A DNA stretch of 64,000 nt from Methylacidiphilum kamchatkense Kam1 (GCF_007475525.1 NZ_CP037899.1:248001-312000), one strand, 5' to 3'; numbered from the stretch's first letter, positions 47,595 to 57,713 are shown. Made by a program: numbers and translations. The notes: generated from the sequence alone by a model not told the origin.

Positions 47595-48908
47595 TTAAGA
47601 CCCATGAGCAGGCATTTTGCTTTCAATTTTCGTGGGTTTTTGGTTAGGGAGAAAGATCAAGCCAAAGAGCCCCAACCCGAAAAAGACGAGAGGAGCAAAA
47701 AGCGGGGTCTGGAACGATTTGTTAATTTCAAAAAGTAACCCGAAAACCAAAGGACCAATGCCTGAAGCCAATCGGCCAACAAGCCCCCAAAGACCGAAGT
47801 ATTCACCTACCTGTTCGGGAGGTGATATCAAGCCCATCAGCGCCCTGCTGACTGAATAAAGGGAGCCGTTTGCCGTTCCAATAAGAAAAGTGACCAAAAA
47901 GAAAAGCCATTTTTGATCCAAAAAGAGAGTTAAGGCCACACATACAAACCAAAGGCCAACATTAAGCTGAAGCGTTCTTTTGGGACCAAATGTATCTTCT
48001 AAAAATCCAAAAATAAAGGCACCTATAGCACTCCCTATTTGTAGAGTTAAGAAAAGCCAAATTTGTTCAGCACCACTGACTCCAAGCTGCATTTGAGAAT
48101 AGACAGCAATGACTACCATGATGACTGTGGCGCCGCTGCTGTAGAGAAAAAAAGCTAGGAAGAAAAGGAGCACGTATTTCTGTTTGAGTAGAGAAGGGAT
48201 CATTTGAGCCGTACGGCTATAAAAGTTTTTTAAAGCGATTGAAAAGTTTGCTTGGGAGCCTGGTGTTCTTTGGTGCGTGTTCAGAAAAAAAGGGAGGCCT
48301 GCAAGCGCATAGATGAGTGCAACTAAAGGAAAACACAATCGAATATGATCCACATTGGATTGAATAAACCCAGCAGAGAGTAACGGATAGATAGTCATAA
48401 GACTAATGAAGGCTCCTAGATTACCTGCGGCTCTACTCCAACCGGATATTCTCCCGAGCATGGACTCCGGAGCAATTTCTGGGAGAAAACTAGCAACCAG
48501 ACTTTCAGAAAAAGAAAAACTGATATGCGCAATCGCATAAGTGATTAATCCTTTCCAGACATCCCCTTCACCAGTTGTTCCTAAATAAGCCGTAGTCAGT
48601 GTGCATAGGATAAAGAAAACAAGAACAATCTCCTTTCTTTTCCCTGTCACATCTGAAAAGGTACCAACAAGGGGCAAAAGCAAACCAACAAGGAGTTGAT
48701 TAAGGAAAGTGGTAAAAGTGATCAGAAAGGTCGCATCCGTTCGGTGGGCGCAAATGATCCTTATGAAATAAAGGCTGAAAACCAGATCCACCACAACGGT
48801 GCTAAAAGCGGAGTTAGAAAAATCAAAAGCACACCAGGAAATTCTTTCCAAAAGTCCCGCTTCTTTTGGAATCTGTTGACTGTTCCCCTTTTTTTTAAAT
48901 GCAATCAT
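47595..48908 (-). CDS. MFS transporter, UMF1/Atg22-like, copy 2
   Basis: 437 residues and twelve membrane segments, similar to the downstream copy throughout (for example 'FSNSAFSTVVVDLVFSLYFI', 'GTTGEGDVWKGLITYAIAHI', 'GTANGSLYSVSRALMGLI'). The spacing of 113 bases to copy 1 and the same direction suggest tandem duplication and possible co-transcription. The substrate is unknown. Confidence 0.8.
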   Translation of the reverse strand: MIAFKKKGNSQQIPKEAGLLERISWCAFDFSNSAFSTVVVDLVFSLYFIRIICAHRTDATFLITFTTFLNQLLVGLLLPLVGTFSDVTGKRKEIVLVFFILCTLTTAYLGTTGEGDVWKGLITYAIAHISFSFSESLVASFLPEIAPESMLGRISGWSRAAGNLGAFISLMTIYPLLSAGFIQSNVDHIRLCFPLVALIYALAGLPFFLNTHQRTPGSQANFSIALKNFYSRTAQMIPSLLKQKYVLLFFLAFFLYSSGATVIMVVIAVYSQMQLGVSGAEQIWLFLTLQIGSAIGAFIFGFLEDTFGPKRTLQLNVGLWFVCVALTLFLDQKWLFFLVTFLIGTANGSLYSVSRALMGLISPPEQVGEYFGLWGLVGRLASGIGPLVFGLLFEINKSFQTPLFAPLVFFGLGLFGLIFLPNQKPTKIESKMPAHGS

Positions 48909-49492
48909 CTTTTGCTATAATGGCATTCTCTTATTTCAAGAAAGCAATGGGTTTTTCAAGCCACCTCTCCTCCTCTCTTAGGTTTTTTTCCCCTTGAAGG
49001 CATCCGCAGTACTTCTAGAGTGGTGCCTAAAACCGGCAATCTGGCCAGATAACTTAGGCCTGTTTCCAAGCTATCACGATCCAGCAATTCTCGGGTTCTT
49101 GCGGACTGACGGTATCGCCGCAGCCTCCAATACCATCAATACTATATAAACCTATATAAGCACTTTGAGTGTGCAGTCGAATTTTTCATCGCTAGCAGTT
49201 TTATAAAACTTGTGCTTCCTAGGCTAAGCTTGGTTTTCCCCTCTGGCTCTAAAGTGTATGTGCCAGCACTGGATCCAGTTGCTAATAGCCTTTCCCAACA
49301 TCCTCTTTGGGAGGATGGAACACCGGCAATCCCATGAAGAGAGAGGATGCGTACGCCTTTCATTTCAGAAATTCTAGCTTTATGCCTACTACATTCAATT
49401 CAAAAAACTAGACGGAGCTGGTTGTGGTACTCTCATCCTATAGAAAGAGATGGGTATGCCTGTACCCCCCCTCCTATAAAAGCTTGGGAAAT
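48909..49492 (-). other. Non-coding stretch with a possible decayed minus-strand gene
   Basis: There is no confident gene in ~580 bases. On the minus strand, from about 49420 down to 49060, protein-like text ('ECSRHKARISEMKGVRILSL', 'YTLEPEGKTKLSLGSTSFIK', 'IYSIDGIGGCGDTVSPQEPE') is broken by a stop and a frame change. This suggests the relic of a small Cys-containing exported protein. An isolated 73-codon frame (49142-49363) is part of it. A C7 run lies at 49465-49471. Confidence 0.3.
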
Positions 49493-51409
49493 TTATTCAA
49501 GGAATTTTTCCAAGCCAGGATCTTTGGGGATACCAAGACTAAGGGCATCCTGATAATGCCTTTTGGCAAGCTCCTTAGCTGGAGGTCGTTGGGTCGCATA
49601 GATGACAGCAAGATTGAAATGAGCATCCCCATAGTTAGGATCCAATTCTAGCGCTTTCCTTAGCTCTTTTTCTGCTGCCTCCTGCCAACCTTTCTTTGAA
49701 CAGGCTATTCCAAGATAATTCCTGGTCTTAGGATCATTTGGGTTGATAACTATTGCTCGAGTCAGTTCGGTGACAGCATTATCAAAAAGCCCTTCCTGGT
49801 AATATACAATTCCTAAGACTGAGTGAGAAAAGGCGTCGTTAGGGTTAAGTTTTAGAGCCTGAGCTAAGGCGTTTTCAGCTTCTTTGAGTTGTCCTTGCTG
49901 ATAATAAATTACTCCTAAATTAGCCCAAGCAGTGACACTGTTAGGGAATTTCTCCAGGATTTGATGATACTTTTCTGCTGCCTCTTGATAGTGTTGCTCA
50001 GAAAAAAGAGTGGAAGCTTCGTCAACAAGCTTCTGAAGGTCTGCAGGCAGAGAAGCTTGCAGCTCATTGCTTCCAACTGAATGAGGATCGGTCTGTGGCT
50101 TTGGATCAGACGGAATCGCACTCCCTTCATGGGAAGCCTGATAGGCGACCTGTTGAGTTCCTGGAGGAACAATGGCAGCGGTATTCTGAATATGATCAGT
50201 TGAGGAACCGTCTGGAGCTTCAGTCTTAGCCACAGCAGTTGACTGGGTGGGGGGAGTGGATTCTTCTGGAGGTTTGGTTAGTTGGGCTTCAAAGGTAGAT
50301 TGTTGGATTTCACTTAGATTAGGATTGATAGGCCCTTTAAGTAAAGCTTGTTCTTCGGGAGAAAGGGTAACCACTGGAGAAGACAAAAATTCAAGCTGTT
50401 TTTGCAGAAATTTTGAATCGATTTTGAGATTCTGTAGTTCTTCCAAAACAAGTCTCTTAGCCGAATCTCTTCGAGCTTGTTCTTGAAGCTGCCTGTTGAT
50501 AATCCCTCTTAAAATTTCGTTTTCTTTTCTTAAAGACTCGGTATTGGGAGCGTTAGCTAAGTCTCGGGCTGATTCAGCAAGTTTCTGTTGGGCAATCTCT
50601 AACTGTGTCTTCAGAGTGCTCGCTGTATTTCTGAAAACTTCGTTTTCTCTTTCCAAAATAGAAAGTTGCTCTTGTACTCCTTTGAGCTGATCTCGAAGGG
50701 CGGCGATCCCTGCCTCGCTATTGCCTGCCTGTAGCGTTCGTATTTTGGCTTCAGCTTGAGCTAGTTTCGCTTTCAAAGAATTGTTTTCCTGGAGAACGGC
50801 AGTGATTTTGCTTTCGATGTTGGTTGATTTAAACATCGCCAGCTCTTTTTGTGTCGCTGCAAGCCTGTTCCTTAGCATATTAGCTTCGGAAACCGCTTCT
50901 TCAAGCTTCATTTTTGTCTGGGATAACTCAGCTTCTAATTGGCTAATGCGGTATTTGAGTTTGGTAACCTCTTCATCGGACTTTGAACTTTTGTCGTGTT
51001 TGGAAAGAAGGCTCTTAATGACATCGTTATTTGATTCTAAAGAGGGTGGTTCGGTTCTGGAAGCATTGAGAGCAGTTAAAACGTTTTTTTGGACTTCATC
51101 AGGCGTTTTTCCTAGTTTCTGGCCAAGAAGACTCAGTTTGTCTTTGACAAAATTGATACGGAAATTCAGAATCCCCGGTTCCCATTCTGGAAAATTTTTT
51201 TTCAACAATTCGAGCCGCTTACAACATTCAGTATACCTTTGGAAGGCTCCGGCTATCTCTCCTTTTTTTTCCATCTGCTCCGCTTCTTGTAAGGCAAGAT
51301 AGATGTTCAAAAACTCATCTTGAGGAGAAACAACCGCTAAGCTTCTTGGGCTAAAGATATAGGATGACAGCAGTAAAAATAGCCAAAGAACCAGTCTTTC
51401 AAGCCGCAT
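49493..51409 (-). CDS. Exported coiled-coil and TPR protein
   Basis: 638 residues from ATG 51407-51409; a TTG three codons upstream is less likely. There is a signal peptide (MRLERLVLWLFLLLSSYIFS...) and a helical N-domain. A long coiled coil spans ~145-345 ('LKYRISQLEAELSQTKMKLE', 'LRKENEILRGIINRQLQEQA'). A Pro/Thr/Ser-rich linker follows at ~370-450. Five or so TPR units run from ~465 to the end ('VTAWANLGVIYYQQGQLKEA', 'AFSHSVLGIVYYQEGLFDNA'). It is probably a periplasmic scaffold for protein assembly. It is divergent from trpC with 190 bases between. Confidence 0.85.
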   Translation of the reverse strand: MRLERLVLWLFLLLSSYIFSPRSLAVVSPQDEFLNIYLALQEAEQMEKKGEIAGAFQRYTECCKRLELLKKNFPEWEPGILNFRINFVKDKLSLLGQKLGKTPDEVQKNVLTALNASRTEPPSLESNNDVIKSLLSKHDKSSKSDEEVTKLKYRISQLEAELSQTKMKLEEAVSEANMLRNRLAATQKELAMFKSTNIESKITAVLQENNSLKAKLAQAEAKIRTLQAGNSEAGIAALRDQLKGVQEQLSILERENEVFRNTASTLKTQLEIAQQKLAESARDLANAPNTESLRKENEILRGIINRQLQEQARRDSAKRLVLEELQNLKIDSKFLQKQLEFLSSPVVTLSPEEQALLKGPINPNLSEIQQSTFEAQLTKPPEESTPPTQSTAVAKTEAPDGSSTDHIQNTAAIVPPGTQQVAYQASHEGSAIPSDPKPQTDPHSVGSNELQASLPADLQKLVDEASTLFSEQHYQEAAEKYHQILEKFPNSVTAWANLGVIYYQQGQLKEAENALAQALKLNPNDAFSHSVLGIVYYQEGLFDNAVTELTRAIVINPNDPKTRNYLGIACSKKGWQEAAEKELRKALELDPNYGDAHFNLAVIYATQRPPAKELAKRHYQDALSLGIPKDPGLEKFLE

Positions 51410-51477
51410 CGTTGCCAATTTATTTTCGCTTTTCGTTTAAAAGTCAATAAGTTTTGATTGGAATTCAGGTCATAAGG

Positions 51478-51499
51478 TTTTACTCTTTAAAAAGTAAAA
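51478..51499. promoter_or_regulatory. Small inverted repeat in the trpC upstream region
   Basis: TTTTACT and AGTAAAA arms face each other across a short A/T core about 100 bases before trpC. No Trp-codon leader peptide was found, so attenuation is not indicated. Confidence 0.25.
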
Positions 51500-51601
51500 G
51501 TGTTGAAAAAAATATCGTTTTTATTTGGATTAATACATTTTTTTTACATAATAAGGCCTCAAAACATGGACAGTTGTTAAAACGCGCGAAATGAGTTTTT
51601 T

Positions 51602-52429
51602 ATGGATTATCCTAGGAATACATTAGAAACCATTATTGCTTCTAAAAAAGAAGAAATAAAAAAACTATTGCCTTTGCAGGCAAAGATGGAAAAAGAGCTA
51701 GCCAATCGGCCTTTCCCCAGGCCTACTTTTTCCCCTGCTTTACTCCATAGGAAAAGGTTAGGATTGATTGCTGAATTTAAAAGGGCTTCTCCATCCGCAG
51801 GACCAATCGCTCCATCCAAAGATCCTGTGACACAAGCAATAAAGTATCGTAAAGGGGGGGCAGACTGTCTAAGCGTGCTTACGGATTCGAAATTTTTCAA
51901 TGGTTCTTTGGAAGATTTTAAGAAGATTAGGCAAAAGGTGACACTCCCATTGCTACGCAAAGATTTCATCATTCATGAAGTTCAGGTTCTAGAAAGCCTT
52001 CTTATCGGGGCCGATGCGCTGCTATTGATCGTTGCTGCCTTACCATGGAAGCATTTTTTAAGACTCTATAGCTTTTGCCGACAGCTTGGAATGGAAGTAT
52101 TGGTAGAAGTCCATGACGAAGAGGAGATTGACAAAGCCCTTGAAGCCGGAGCAGATATTATTGGAATTAATAATAGAGATTTAAGAACATTCTCCGTGGA
52201 TTTGAGGACTACCAGAAGATTGCTTCCCAGGATTCCAGAAAATAAAATTGTAGTGAGCGAAAGTGGGATAGAAGCCAGTGACGATCTTTGTGACTTAAGG
52301 ATGAGGGGAGTTGATGCTGTTCTGATTGGAGAATTTCTCATGCGACAAGAAAATCCTGAGACTGTCATTCCAGAATTTTTTGCTCCTTCTTCTTTCCCAA
52401 GAGGCACAAGGAAAAGCCCGATTCTTTAG
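51602..52429 (+). CDS. trpC: Indole-3-glycerol-phosphate synthase
   Basis: 275 residues. The enzyme closes the indole ring of CdRP to give indole-3-glycerol phosphate in tryptophan synthesis. Motifs include 'LIAEFKRASPSAGPI' (catalytic Lys in EFKR), 'LSVLTDSKFFNGS', 'PLLRKDFI', 'IIGINNRDLRTF' and 'VVSESGIEASDD'. This is the standard (beta/alpha)8 length. First gene of a tight trpC-F-B cluster; trpF follows within 20 bases. Confidence 0.95.
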   Translation: MDYPRNTLETIIASKKEEIKKLLPLQAKMEKELANRPFPRPTFSPALLHRKRLGLIAEFKRASPSAGPIAPSKDPVTQAIKYRKGGADCLSVLTDSKFFNGSLEDFKKIRQKVTLPLLRKDFIIHEVQVLESLLIGADALLLIVAALPWKHFLRLYSFCRQLGMEVLVEVHDEEEIDKALEAGADIIGINNRDLRTFSVDLRTTRRLLPRIPENKIVVSESGIEASDDLCDLRMRGVDAVLIGEFLMRQENPETVIPEFFAPSSFPRGTRKSPIL

Positions 52430-52447
52430 GTCCGGCAAGTGGCATCT

Positions 52448-53101
52448 ATGAGCGTGAGTTCCTTTGCGGATTCTTCGAAAGTCTGGATTAAAATATGCGG
52501 AATTACTTCTCTAGAAGACGCGCTTATGGCAGTGGAGCTTGGCGCAGATGCTCTAGGTTTTGTCTTTTATCCCAAAAGCCCTAGATATCTAACAGTTGCA
52601 TCGGCTGCCAAAGTGATGCTTCGGCTTCCCCCTAGGATTGTGAAAGTGGCTGTCGTTGTTAATCCAAGCCGGGAACAAATAGAAACCCTTGAAAAAGAAC
52701 TGCCTATCGATCTTTGGCAGCTGCATGGAGAAGAAGACAGTAAGGCGGATTGTTGGCAATCTAGAAACATCATTAAGGCTCTAAGACCTCCCTTCGAAAG
52801 GAAACTGGAGCCATGGAAGGAAATCGTTCATGCTTTTCTTTTGGATTCTAAATCTGAACAATGGGGTGGGTCCGGTATCCCTTTTGACTGGAAAGAGGCG
52901 GCAGGACTACGACGACATTCTCAAAAACCTTTTATACTTGCCGGAGGCCTGAATCCGGAGAATATTCAAAAAGCACTCTTAGAAGTCGACCCGTTTGGAG
53001 TGGATGTTTCCAGTGGAGTGGAAAGCTATCCAGGGAAAAAAGACAAAAAGAAATTGTCAGAATTTATAGAAAAATGCAAAAAAGAGAGACGCTTTCGTTA
53101 A
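52448..53101 (+). CDS. trpF: Phosphoribosylanthranilate isomerase
   Basis: 217 residues from ATG 52448; an in-frame GTG three codons earlier is possible. The enzyme isomerises phosphoribosylanthranilate to CdRP. '[15 protein letters not shown]' carries the catalytic Cys, and '[11 protein letters not shown]', '[10 protein letters not shown]' and '[13 protein letters not shown]' fit the family. The 3' end overlaps trpB by 28 bases, suggesting translational coupling. Confidence 0.95.
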   Translation: MSVSSFADSSKVWIKICGITSLEDALMAVELGADALGFVFYPKSPRYLTVASAAKVMLRLPPRIVKVAVVVNPSREQIETLEKELPIDLWQLHGEEDSKADCWQSRNIIKALRPPFERKLEPWKEIVHAFLLDSKSEQWGGSGIPFDWKEAAGLRRHSQKPFILAGGLNPENIQKALLEVDPFGVDVSSGVESYPGKKDKKKLSEFIEKCKKERRFR

Positions 53102-54294
53102 CGCTTCCAGATTCTTTAGGCTATTTTGGTCCTTATGGCGGACGCTTTGCACCGGAATCCTTGATGGAAGCTCTATTAGAGCTTGAAGACGCTTATAAAG
53201 AGGCCCAAAAAGATCCTCATTTCAAAGAAGAACTAGATGAGCTTTTAAAAAATTATGCCGGTAGGCCCACTCCCTTATATTATGCCAAAAGGCTTTCTTC
53301 CCTCTTTGGAGATAAAAAAGTTTACCTCAAAAGAGAAGATCTTTTGCATACAGGAGCTCATAAGATCAACAATACCCTTGGGCAGGTCCTTCTAGCTAAA
53401 CGGATGGGGAAGAAACGGATTGTGGCAGAGACGGGTGCGGGTCAACATGGCGTAGCCACAGCCACTGCCTGTGCACTCTTTGGGCTGGAATGTCGCATTT
53501 ACATGGGAGAGCTAGATATGGAAAGGCAGGCTCTGAATGTCACTCGCATGCAAATGCTTGGAGCAGAAGTCTATCCTGTTAGAGTTGGGCAAAAGACTTT
53601 GAAAGAAGCTATTAATGAAGGGATGAGGGATTGGGTGATCAATTTGCGCACTACCCATTATGTCCTTGGATCAGCTTTGGGGCCGCATCCTTTTCCAATG
53701 ATTGTAAGGGATTTCCAAAAAGTGATTGGCGAAGAGTGTCGGGCACAGTTTTTTAAGCAAGAGGGAAGGCTTCCAGATGTAGCCATTGCCTGTGTGGGGG
53801 GAGGGAGTAATGCCATAGGCTTTTTTTATGGTTTTTTGTCTGATCCTCAGGTGCGGCTTATTGGGGTAGAAGCGGGTGGTAATGGAGAAGCCCTAGGAGA
53901 GCATGCGGCTCGTTTTGCTTCTGGAAAACTAGGCATATTCCATGGAACAAAAACTTTTGTGCTACAAGATGAACATGGGCAGATCGCATCCACGCATTCA
54001 GTATCCGCCGGGCTGGATTATCCAGCAGTCGGTCCAGAACATGCTTTTTTAAGAGACCATTCCAGAGTTGAATACACCAAGGTTTCAGATGCAGAAGCTT
54101 TGGAGGGTTTTTTCTTGTTGGCTCAGACCGAAGGAATCTTGCCAGCACTGGAAAGTGCGCATGCTCTAGCCTACTGCTTGAAAATCTGCCGTGAGCTTCC
54201 CAAAGGAGCCATTGTGGCCGTTAATCTTTCGGGAAGAGGAGACAAAGACGTTAATCAAATCGTAGCCCTCCAAAATAAAGGCCAAAGAGTCTGA
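53074..54294 (+). CDS. trpB: Tryptophan synthase beta subunit
   Basis: 406 residues. It condenses indole and serine to tryptophan using PLP. The Schiff-base Lys is K97 in '[14 protein letters not shown]', and the PLP phosphate loop is '[12 protein letters not shown]'. '[20 protein letters not shown]' is a TrpB1-type hallmark. The usual partner trpA does not follow; gmk is next after 322 bases. Confidence 0.96.
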   Translation: MQKRETLSLTLPDSLGYFGPYGGRFAPESLMEALLELEDAYKEAQKDPHFKEELDELLKNYAGRPTPLYYAKRLSSLFGDKKVYLKREDLLHTGAHKINNTLGQVLLAKRMGKKRIVAETGAGQHGVATATACALFGLECRIYMGELDMERQALNVTRMQMLGAEVYPVRVGQKTLKEAINEGMRDWVINLRTTHYVLGSALGPHPFPMIVRDFQKVIGEECRAQFFKQEGRLPDVAIACVGGGSNAIGFFYGFLSDPQVRLIGVEAGGNGEALGEHAARFASGKLGIFHGTKTFVLQDEHGQIASTHSVSAGLDYPAVGPEHAFLRDHSRVEYTKVSDAEALEGFFLLAQTEGILPALESAHALAYCLKICRELPKGAIVAVNLSGRGDKDVNQIVALQNKGQRV

Positions 54295-54616
54295 AACTAT
54301 GCATTTGGAGAAATATCACATCCTTTAGACCCCTGTGTGTTTATAACAAGCATAGCAGGCAAGAGGTTCTACGGGTAAAGTCCATGGAGAAAAAGCTTTT
54401 GGCTACGGTTCTTGGATGAGAGTAAAGAAACTAGTCTTCATGAGACACTTAGCTGCCGTTACTATCAGAATAAATGGCAGGGGATCTGACGGATAGGAAA
54501 TAGCAAATGGTTAATAAAAAATTTTAATTCTTTCCTTTCTTTGGGTTGTAAGAAAAAAAATAGTGTAAGCTAAAGATTTTCTTTATTTTACGATTGTATT
54601 TTGAATATTTTTTTCA
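54295..54616. other. Intergenic region between trpB and gmk
   Basis: No gene and no trpA remnant was recognised. A short open stretch starting ATGAGAGTAAAGAAACTAGT is under 30 codons and unconvincing. An AT-rich promoter region for gmk lies near 54560-54610. Confidence 0.4.
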
Positions 54617-55240
54617 ATGCAAAAGTTTTTTCGAAGAGAAGGAATTTTATTTGTAATATCGGCTCCTTCTGGAGCAGGGAAAAGCACTCTTTGTACTAAT
54701 TTAAGGAAAAGTCCAGACTTCATCTTTTCCATTTCCTGTACGACTCGGCCCCCTCGAGTAGGGGAAGTGAATGGAGAAGATTATTTTTTTTTAACTGAGG
54801 AAGAGTTTTTACAAAAGTTAGCGGCTCAGGAATTCCTTGAGCATGCTAAGGTTCACGGTCATTACTATGGAACGTTGAAGAGCACCGTAATCAATGCATT
54901 GAGAAACGGTACAGATGTCCTCCTGGACATTGATGTTCAGGGTGCCAGACAGATCCGGCAAAGTAATGATCCCCTATTAAGAAATGCTTTAGTCGATGTC
55001 TTTATCATGCCTCCGACGATTGAGGAGCTGGAAAGAAGGTTAAGGAAGAGAGGAACAGAAACCGAAGAGGAGCTGGCAATTCGGTTGAGAGCCGCCAAGG
55101 AAGAAATGAAACTTTGGCCTGAGTTTAAATACACCATTCTTAGTGGTTCGATGGAAGAAGATTTAACAAAATTTAGAGCGATCATGCGTGCCGAGCGTTA
55201 TCTGAGCCGTAGACTGACATTGATTGAAGAGCCTTTTTGA
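54617..55240 (+). CDS. gmk: Guanylate kinase
   Basis: 207 residues. The enzyme phosphorylates GMP to GDP. The P-loop is 'SAPSGAGKST' at ~15-24, and the GMP-binding stretch is 'SCTTRPPRVGEVNGEDYFFL'. 'EHAKVHGHYYGT' and 'VLLDIDVQGARQIR' are canonical. The length is normal. In many bacteria rpoZ and coaBC follow gmk; here only a coaC-like gene follows, after 225 bases with no omega-subunit frame seen. Confidence 0.95.
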   Translation: MQKFFRREGILFVISAPSGAGKSTLCTNLRKSPDFIFSISCTTRPPRVGEVNGEDYFFLTEEEFLQKLAAQEFLEHAKVHGHYYGTLKSTVINALRNGTDVLLDIDVQGARQIRQSNDPLLRNALVDVFIMPPTIEELERRLRKRGTETEEELAIRLRAAKEEMKLWPEFKYTILSGSMEEDLTKFRAIMRAERYLSRRLTLIEEPF

Positions 55241-55465
55241 GATTTATGTTTGAGAAACGTAGGAGTTTATTCATTCGAAACTCACTATGCTCTACGAAAT
55301 GTTTACTCAGGAGCTGGACCAATCATGAGTTGCTATAAAAAGCGTAGCTAATAAAAAACATCAAAAATTCATAAAAATTTTTATTGCTCTCTTTTATTAT
55401 GCTTTGATTTTAGTGGGTATGTCCTACTATACAGAAAAAGTCCACCGCATGAGATAGTTCTTTCT

Positions 55466-56058
55466 ATGAGCCAAGAGAAAACCATGGATTCTTTTTCAAT
55501 AGTTCTTGGTGTCAGTGGATCGATTGCGGCTTTTAGGGCTGTGGAGCTTGCCAGTATCCTCTCTAAGGAAGGCTATACCGTGGATGCCGTTCTTACTCCA
55601 GCAGCTACTCAATTCATTAAACCGCTTTCTTTCGAGTGCCTGACTCATCGGAAAGCGTATACCGATGAGATGCAGGAAAACTTACTCAATGGCAGACCAC
55701 TGCATATCGAACTAGCTCAGAAGGCAGGACTCATTCTTCTTGCTCCAGCTACTGCCAATATTATCGCTGAGTATGCCTTAGGTCTGGCGCCAAATCTGTT
55801 GACCTCTCTGTTGCTTGCAACCGTTGCCCCCGTATGGATTGCTCCAGCTATGAACGTTCATATGTGGCAGCATCCTGCTGTACAGCAAAATGTGCAGACG
55901 CTGAAGCAAAGGGGGTTGAATTTATAGGTCCAGAGGAAGGAGCGCTTGCTTGTGGGGATTATGGGAAAGGTAGGCTGTGGCCTGTGGAGGAGATTTGCCT
56001 GAAAATTATGAAAAAGTTTCCTTTGAAAAGCATGGATAGAAAGGCTTTGAATAGATGA
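55466..56058 (+). CDS. coaC: Phosphopantothenoylcysteine decarboxylase-type flavoprotein, frameshifted
   Basis: The HFCD flavoprotein domain only, without the CoaB ligase domain of the usual fused CoaBC/Dfp. Motifs are '[17 protein letters not shown]', '[20 protein letters not shown]', '[11 protein letters not shown]', '[15 protein letters not shown]' and, after the break, '[17 protein letters not shown]'. The frame breaks at the G5 run 55911-55915. One added G joins the two parts as '[13 protein letters not shown]' and gives 197 residues. The stop TGA overlaps the purE ATG (ATGA). This housekeeping gene shows the same lesion type as the surface genes. A UbiX/Pad-like flavoprotein is the alternative, but the PAMN motif favours CoaC. 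Confidence 0.8.
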
Positions 56059-56558
56059 ATTCAGTACAAAGCAATGATTCTTGTCCGCTGGTAGGCGTCG
56101 TTATGGGCAGTCGATCCGACTGGCAAACGATGAAGGCGGCTGTCGATCTCCTGGAAGCGTTTTCTGTTAGGTGTGAAAAAAAAATTGTATCTGCCCATAG
56201 AACCCCTGAGCTTCTTAGGGCCTATGGCCTGAGTGCGGCCGAGAGGGGGATTCGGGTAATAATTGCTGGAGCCGGTGGGGCTGCGCACCTGCCTGGTATG
56301 ATTGCTTCTTATACGAGGTTGCCTGTCCTTGGGGTACCCATTGAGAGTAAAGTGCTTCGTGGAGTTGATTCGCTCCTATCAATTGTTCAAATGCCATTTG
56401 GGATACCGGTAGGCTGTCTAGCGATTGGAGAAAGTGGGGCAAAAAATGCGGCTTTACTTGCCGTTGCTATCTTGGCCTTAGAAGATAAGCAGTTAGCTGA
56501 TAAGCTAGATGCATTCCGAGCTGAACAAACTAGAAAAGTCCTTGAGGAATCTTTGTGA
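56055..56558 (+). CDS. purE: N5-carboxyaminoimidazole ribonucleotide mutase
   Basis: 167 residues, class I PurE. It converts N5-CAIR to CAIR in purine synthesis. '[14 protein letters not shown]', '[11 protein letters not shown]', '[16 protein letters not shown]' and '[11 protein letters not shown]' are signature stretches. The start overlaps the upstream stop by ATGA, and purK follows 6 bases later, so the genes form a coupled operon. Confidence 0.95.
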   Translation: MNSVQSNDSCPLVGVVMGSRSDWQTMKAAVDLLEAFSVRCEKKIVSAHRTPELLRAYGLSAAERGIRVIIAGAGGAAHLPGMIASYTRLPVLGVPIESKVLRGVDSLLSIVQMPFGIPVGCLAIGESGAKNAALLAVAILALEDKQLADKLDAFRAEQTRKVLEESL

Positions 56559-56564
56559 TGGTTT

Positions 56565-57713
56565 ATGAAAGAAATTTTGCCAGGGGCAACGATTGGGATT
56601 CTTGGTGGAGGCCAGTTAGGAAGAATGGCCGCGATGGAGGCTAGAAGGCTTGGCTATGGAGTTGTGATCTATGATCCTGATCCTTCCTGTCCAGCTGCAG
56701 CTATTGCTGATAAGCATTGGATTGGGGGATACGACGATATCGATAAATTATTGGATTTCGCTGCTGCTGCCGATGTCCTTACCTACGAATTTGAAAATAT
56801 TTCTTCTTTAGCTCTAAGAAAACTCGAAGAAGAATCGCTTCTTTTCCCATCCGCAGCTGTGCTTGAAATATGCCAACATAGGGTTCGTGAAAAAGAATTT
56901 TTATCCAGCCGCGGATTCCCTACGGTTTCTTACAAGGTGGTGAATAGACCCGAGGAATTGAGTTCTAAAGCCGCTGATCTTGGTTTTCCATCGATTTTAA
57001 AGACCGCCCAACTTGGCTATGACGGAAAAGGACAGGTTTCTTTGTCATCCATTGAAGATTGTTTTTCAGCATGGGAAAATATAGGAAAGCCAGCTATAGC
57101 CTTGCTTGAAAAAAGACTTGAGCTTCTTGCTGAATTTTCTGTTATTATTGGCCGGGATCATAAAAAGAATGTTTCTTTTTTCCCTATTCCAAGGAATTTT
57201 CATAAGAAAGGAATTTTAGATTTTACAATTGTTCCTTCGGGCTTGGGGAAAAGGTTGGAAAAGGAAGCTAAGGAGATTGCTTTCGAAATTGCTGCCGCTT
57301 TGGACTTAATCGGGCTTTTGGCTGTGGAATTCTTTTTGACTGAGAACGAAGATATTGTAGTCAATGAATTGGCACCTAGACCTCATAATTCAGGGCACTT
57401 TAGCCTGGATATCTGCTTAACAAGCCAATTTGAACAGCTTTTAAGAATAATCTGTAATCTTCCTTTGGGTGCAACCTCCGCCAGGAGTAATGGGCTTATG
57501 CGTAATTTATTGGGAGATTTATGGCGGGCAGACAATCAGCCCAATTGGGCAGGATTGTTAAAACTGCCTGGCTTAAAACTGCACCTTTATGGGAAAAAAC
57601 AGCCTCGGGTTGGCAGAAAGATGGGTCATTACTGTATAGTGGGAGAGAATATGGATGATATTTTAGCTTTAGATACACAAGCTTTACAAATTCTGGAAAA
57701 CAATTTGTCTTGA
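56565..57713 (+). CDS. purK: N5-carboxyaminoimidazole ribonucleotide synthase
   Basis: 382 residues, ATP-grasp enzyme that makes N5-CAIR from AIR, bicarbonate and ATP, supplying PurE. Motifs are 'GILGGGQLGRMAAMEA', 'DVLTYEFENI', 'KTAQLGYDGKGQ' and 'NELAPRPHNSGHF'. Normal length. It ends 31 bases from the convergent thiS with no evident hairpin terminator between. Confidence 0.95.
   Translation: MKEILPGATIGILGGGQLGRMAAMEARRLGYGVVIYDPDPSCPAAAIADKHWIGGYDDIDKLLDFAAAADVLTYEFENISSLALRKLEEESLLFPSAAVLEICQHRVREKEFLSSRGFPTVSYKVVNRPEELSSKAADLGFPSILKTAQLGYDGKGQVSLSSIEDCFSAWENIGKPAIALLEKRLELLAEFSVIIGRDHKKNVSFFPIPRNFHKKGILDFTIVPSGLGKRLEKEAKEIAFEIAAALDLIGLLAVEFFLTENEDIVVNELAPRPHNSGHFSLDICLTSQFEQLLRIICNLPLGATSARSNGLMRNLLGDLWRADNQPNWAGLLKLPGLKLHLYGKKQPRVGRKMGHYCIVGENMDDILALDTQALQILENNLS

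Noticed and set aside
51419-51601. trp attenuator or leader peptide
   Set aside because: The only short frame (ATGGACAGTTGTTAA) has no Trp codons and there is no clear terminator and antiterminator pair.
55241-55465. rpoZ between gmk and coaC
   Set aside because: Frames here are under 30 codons and lack omega-subunit motifs.
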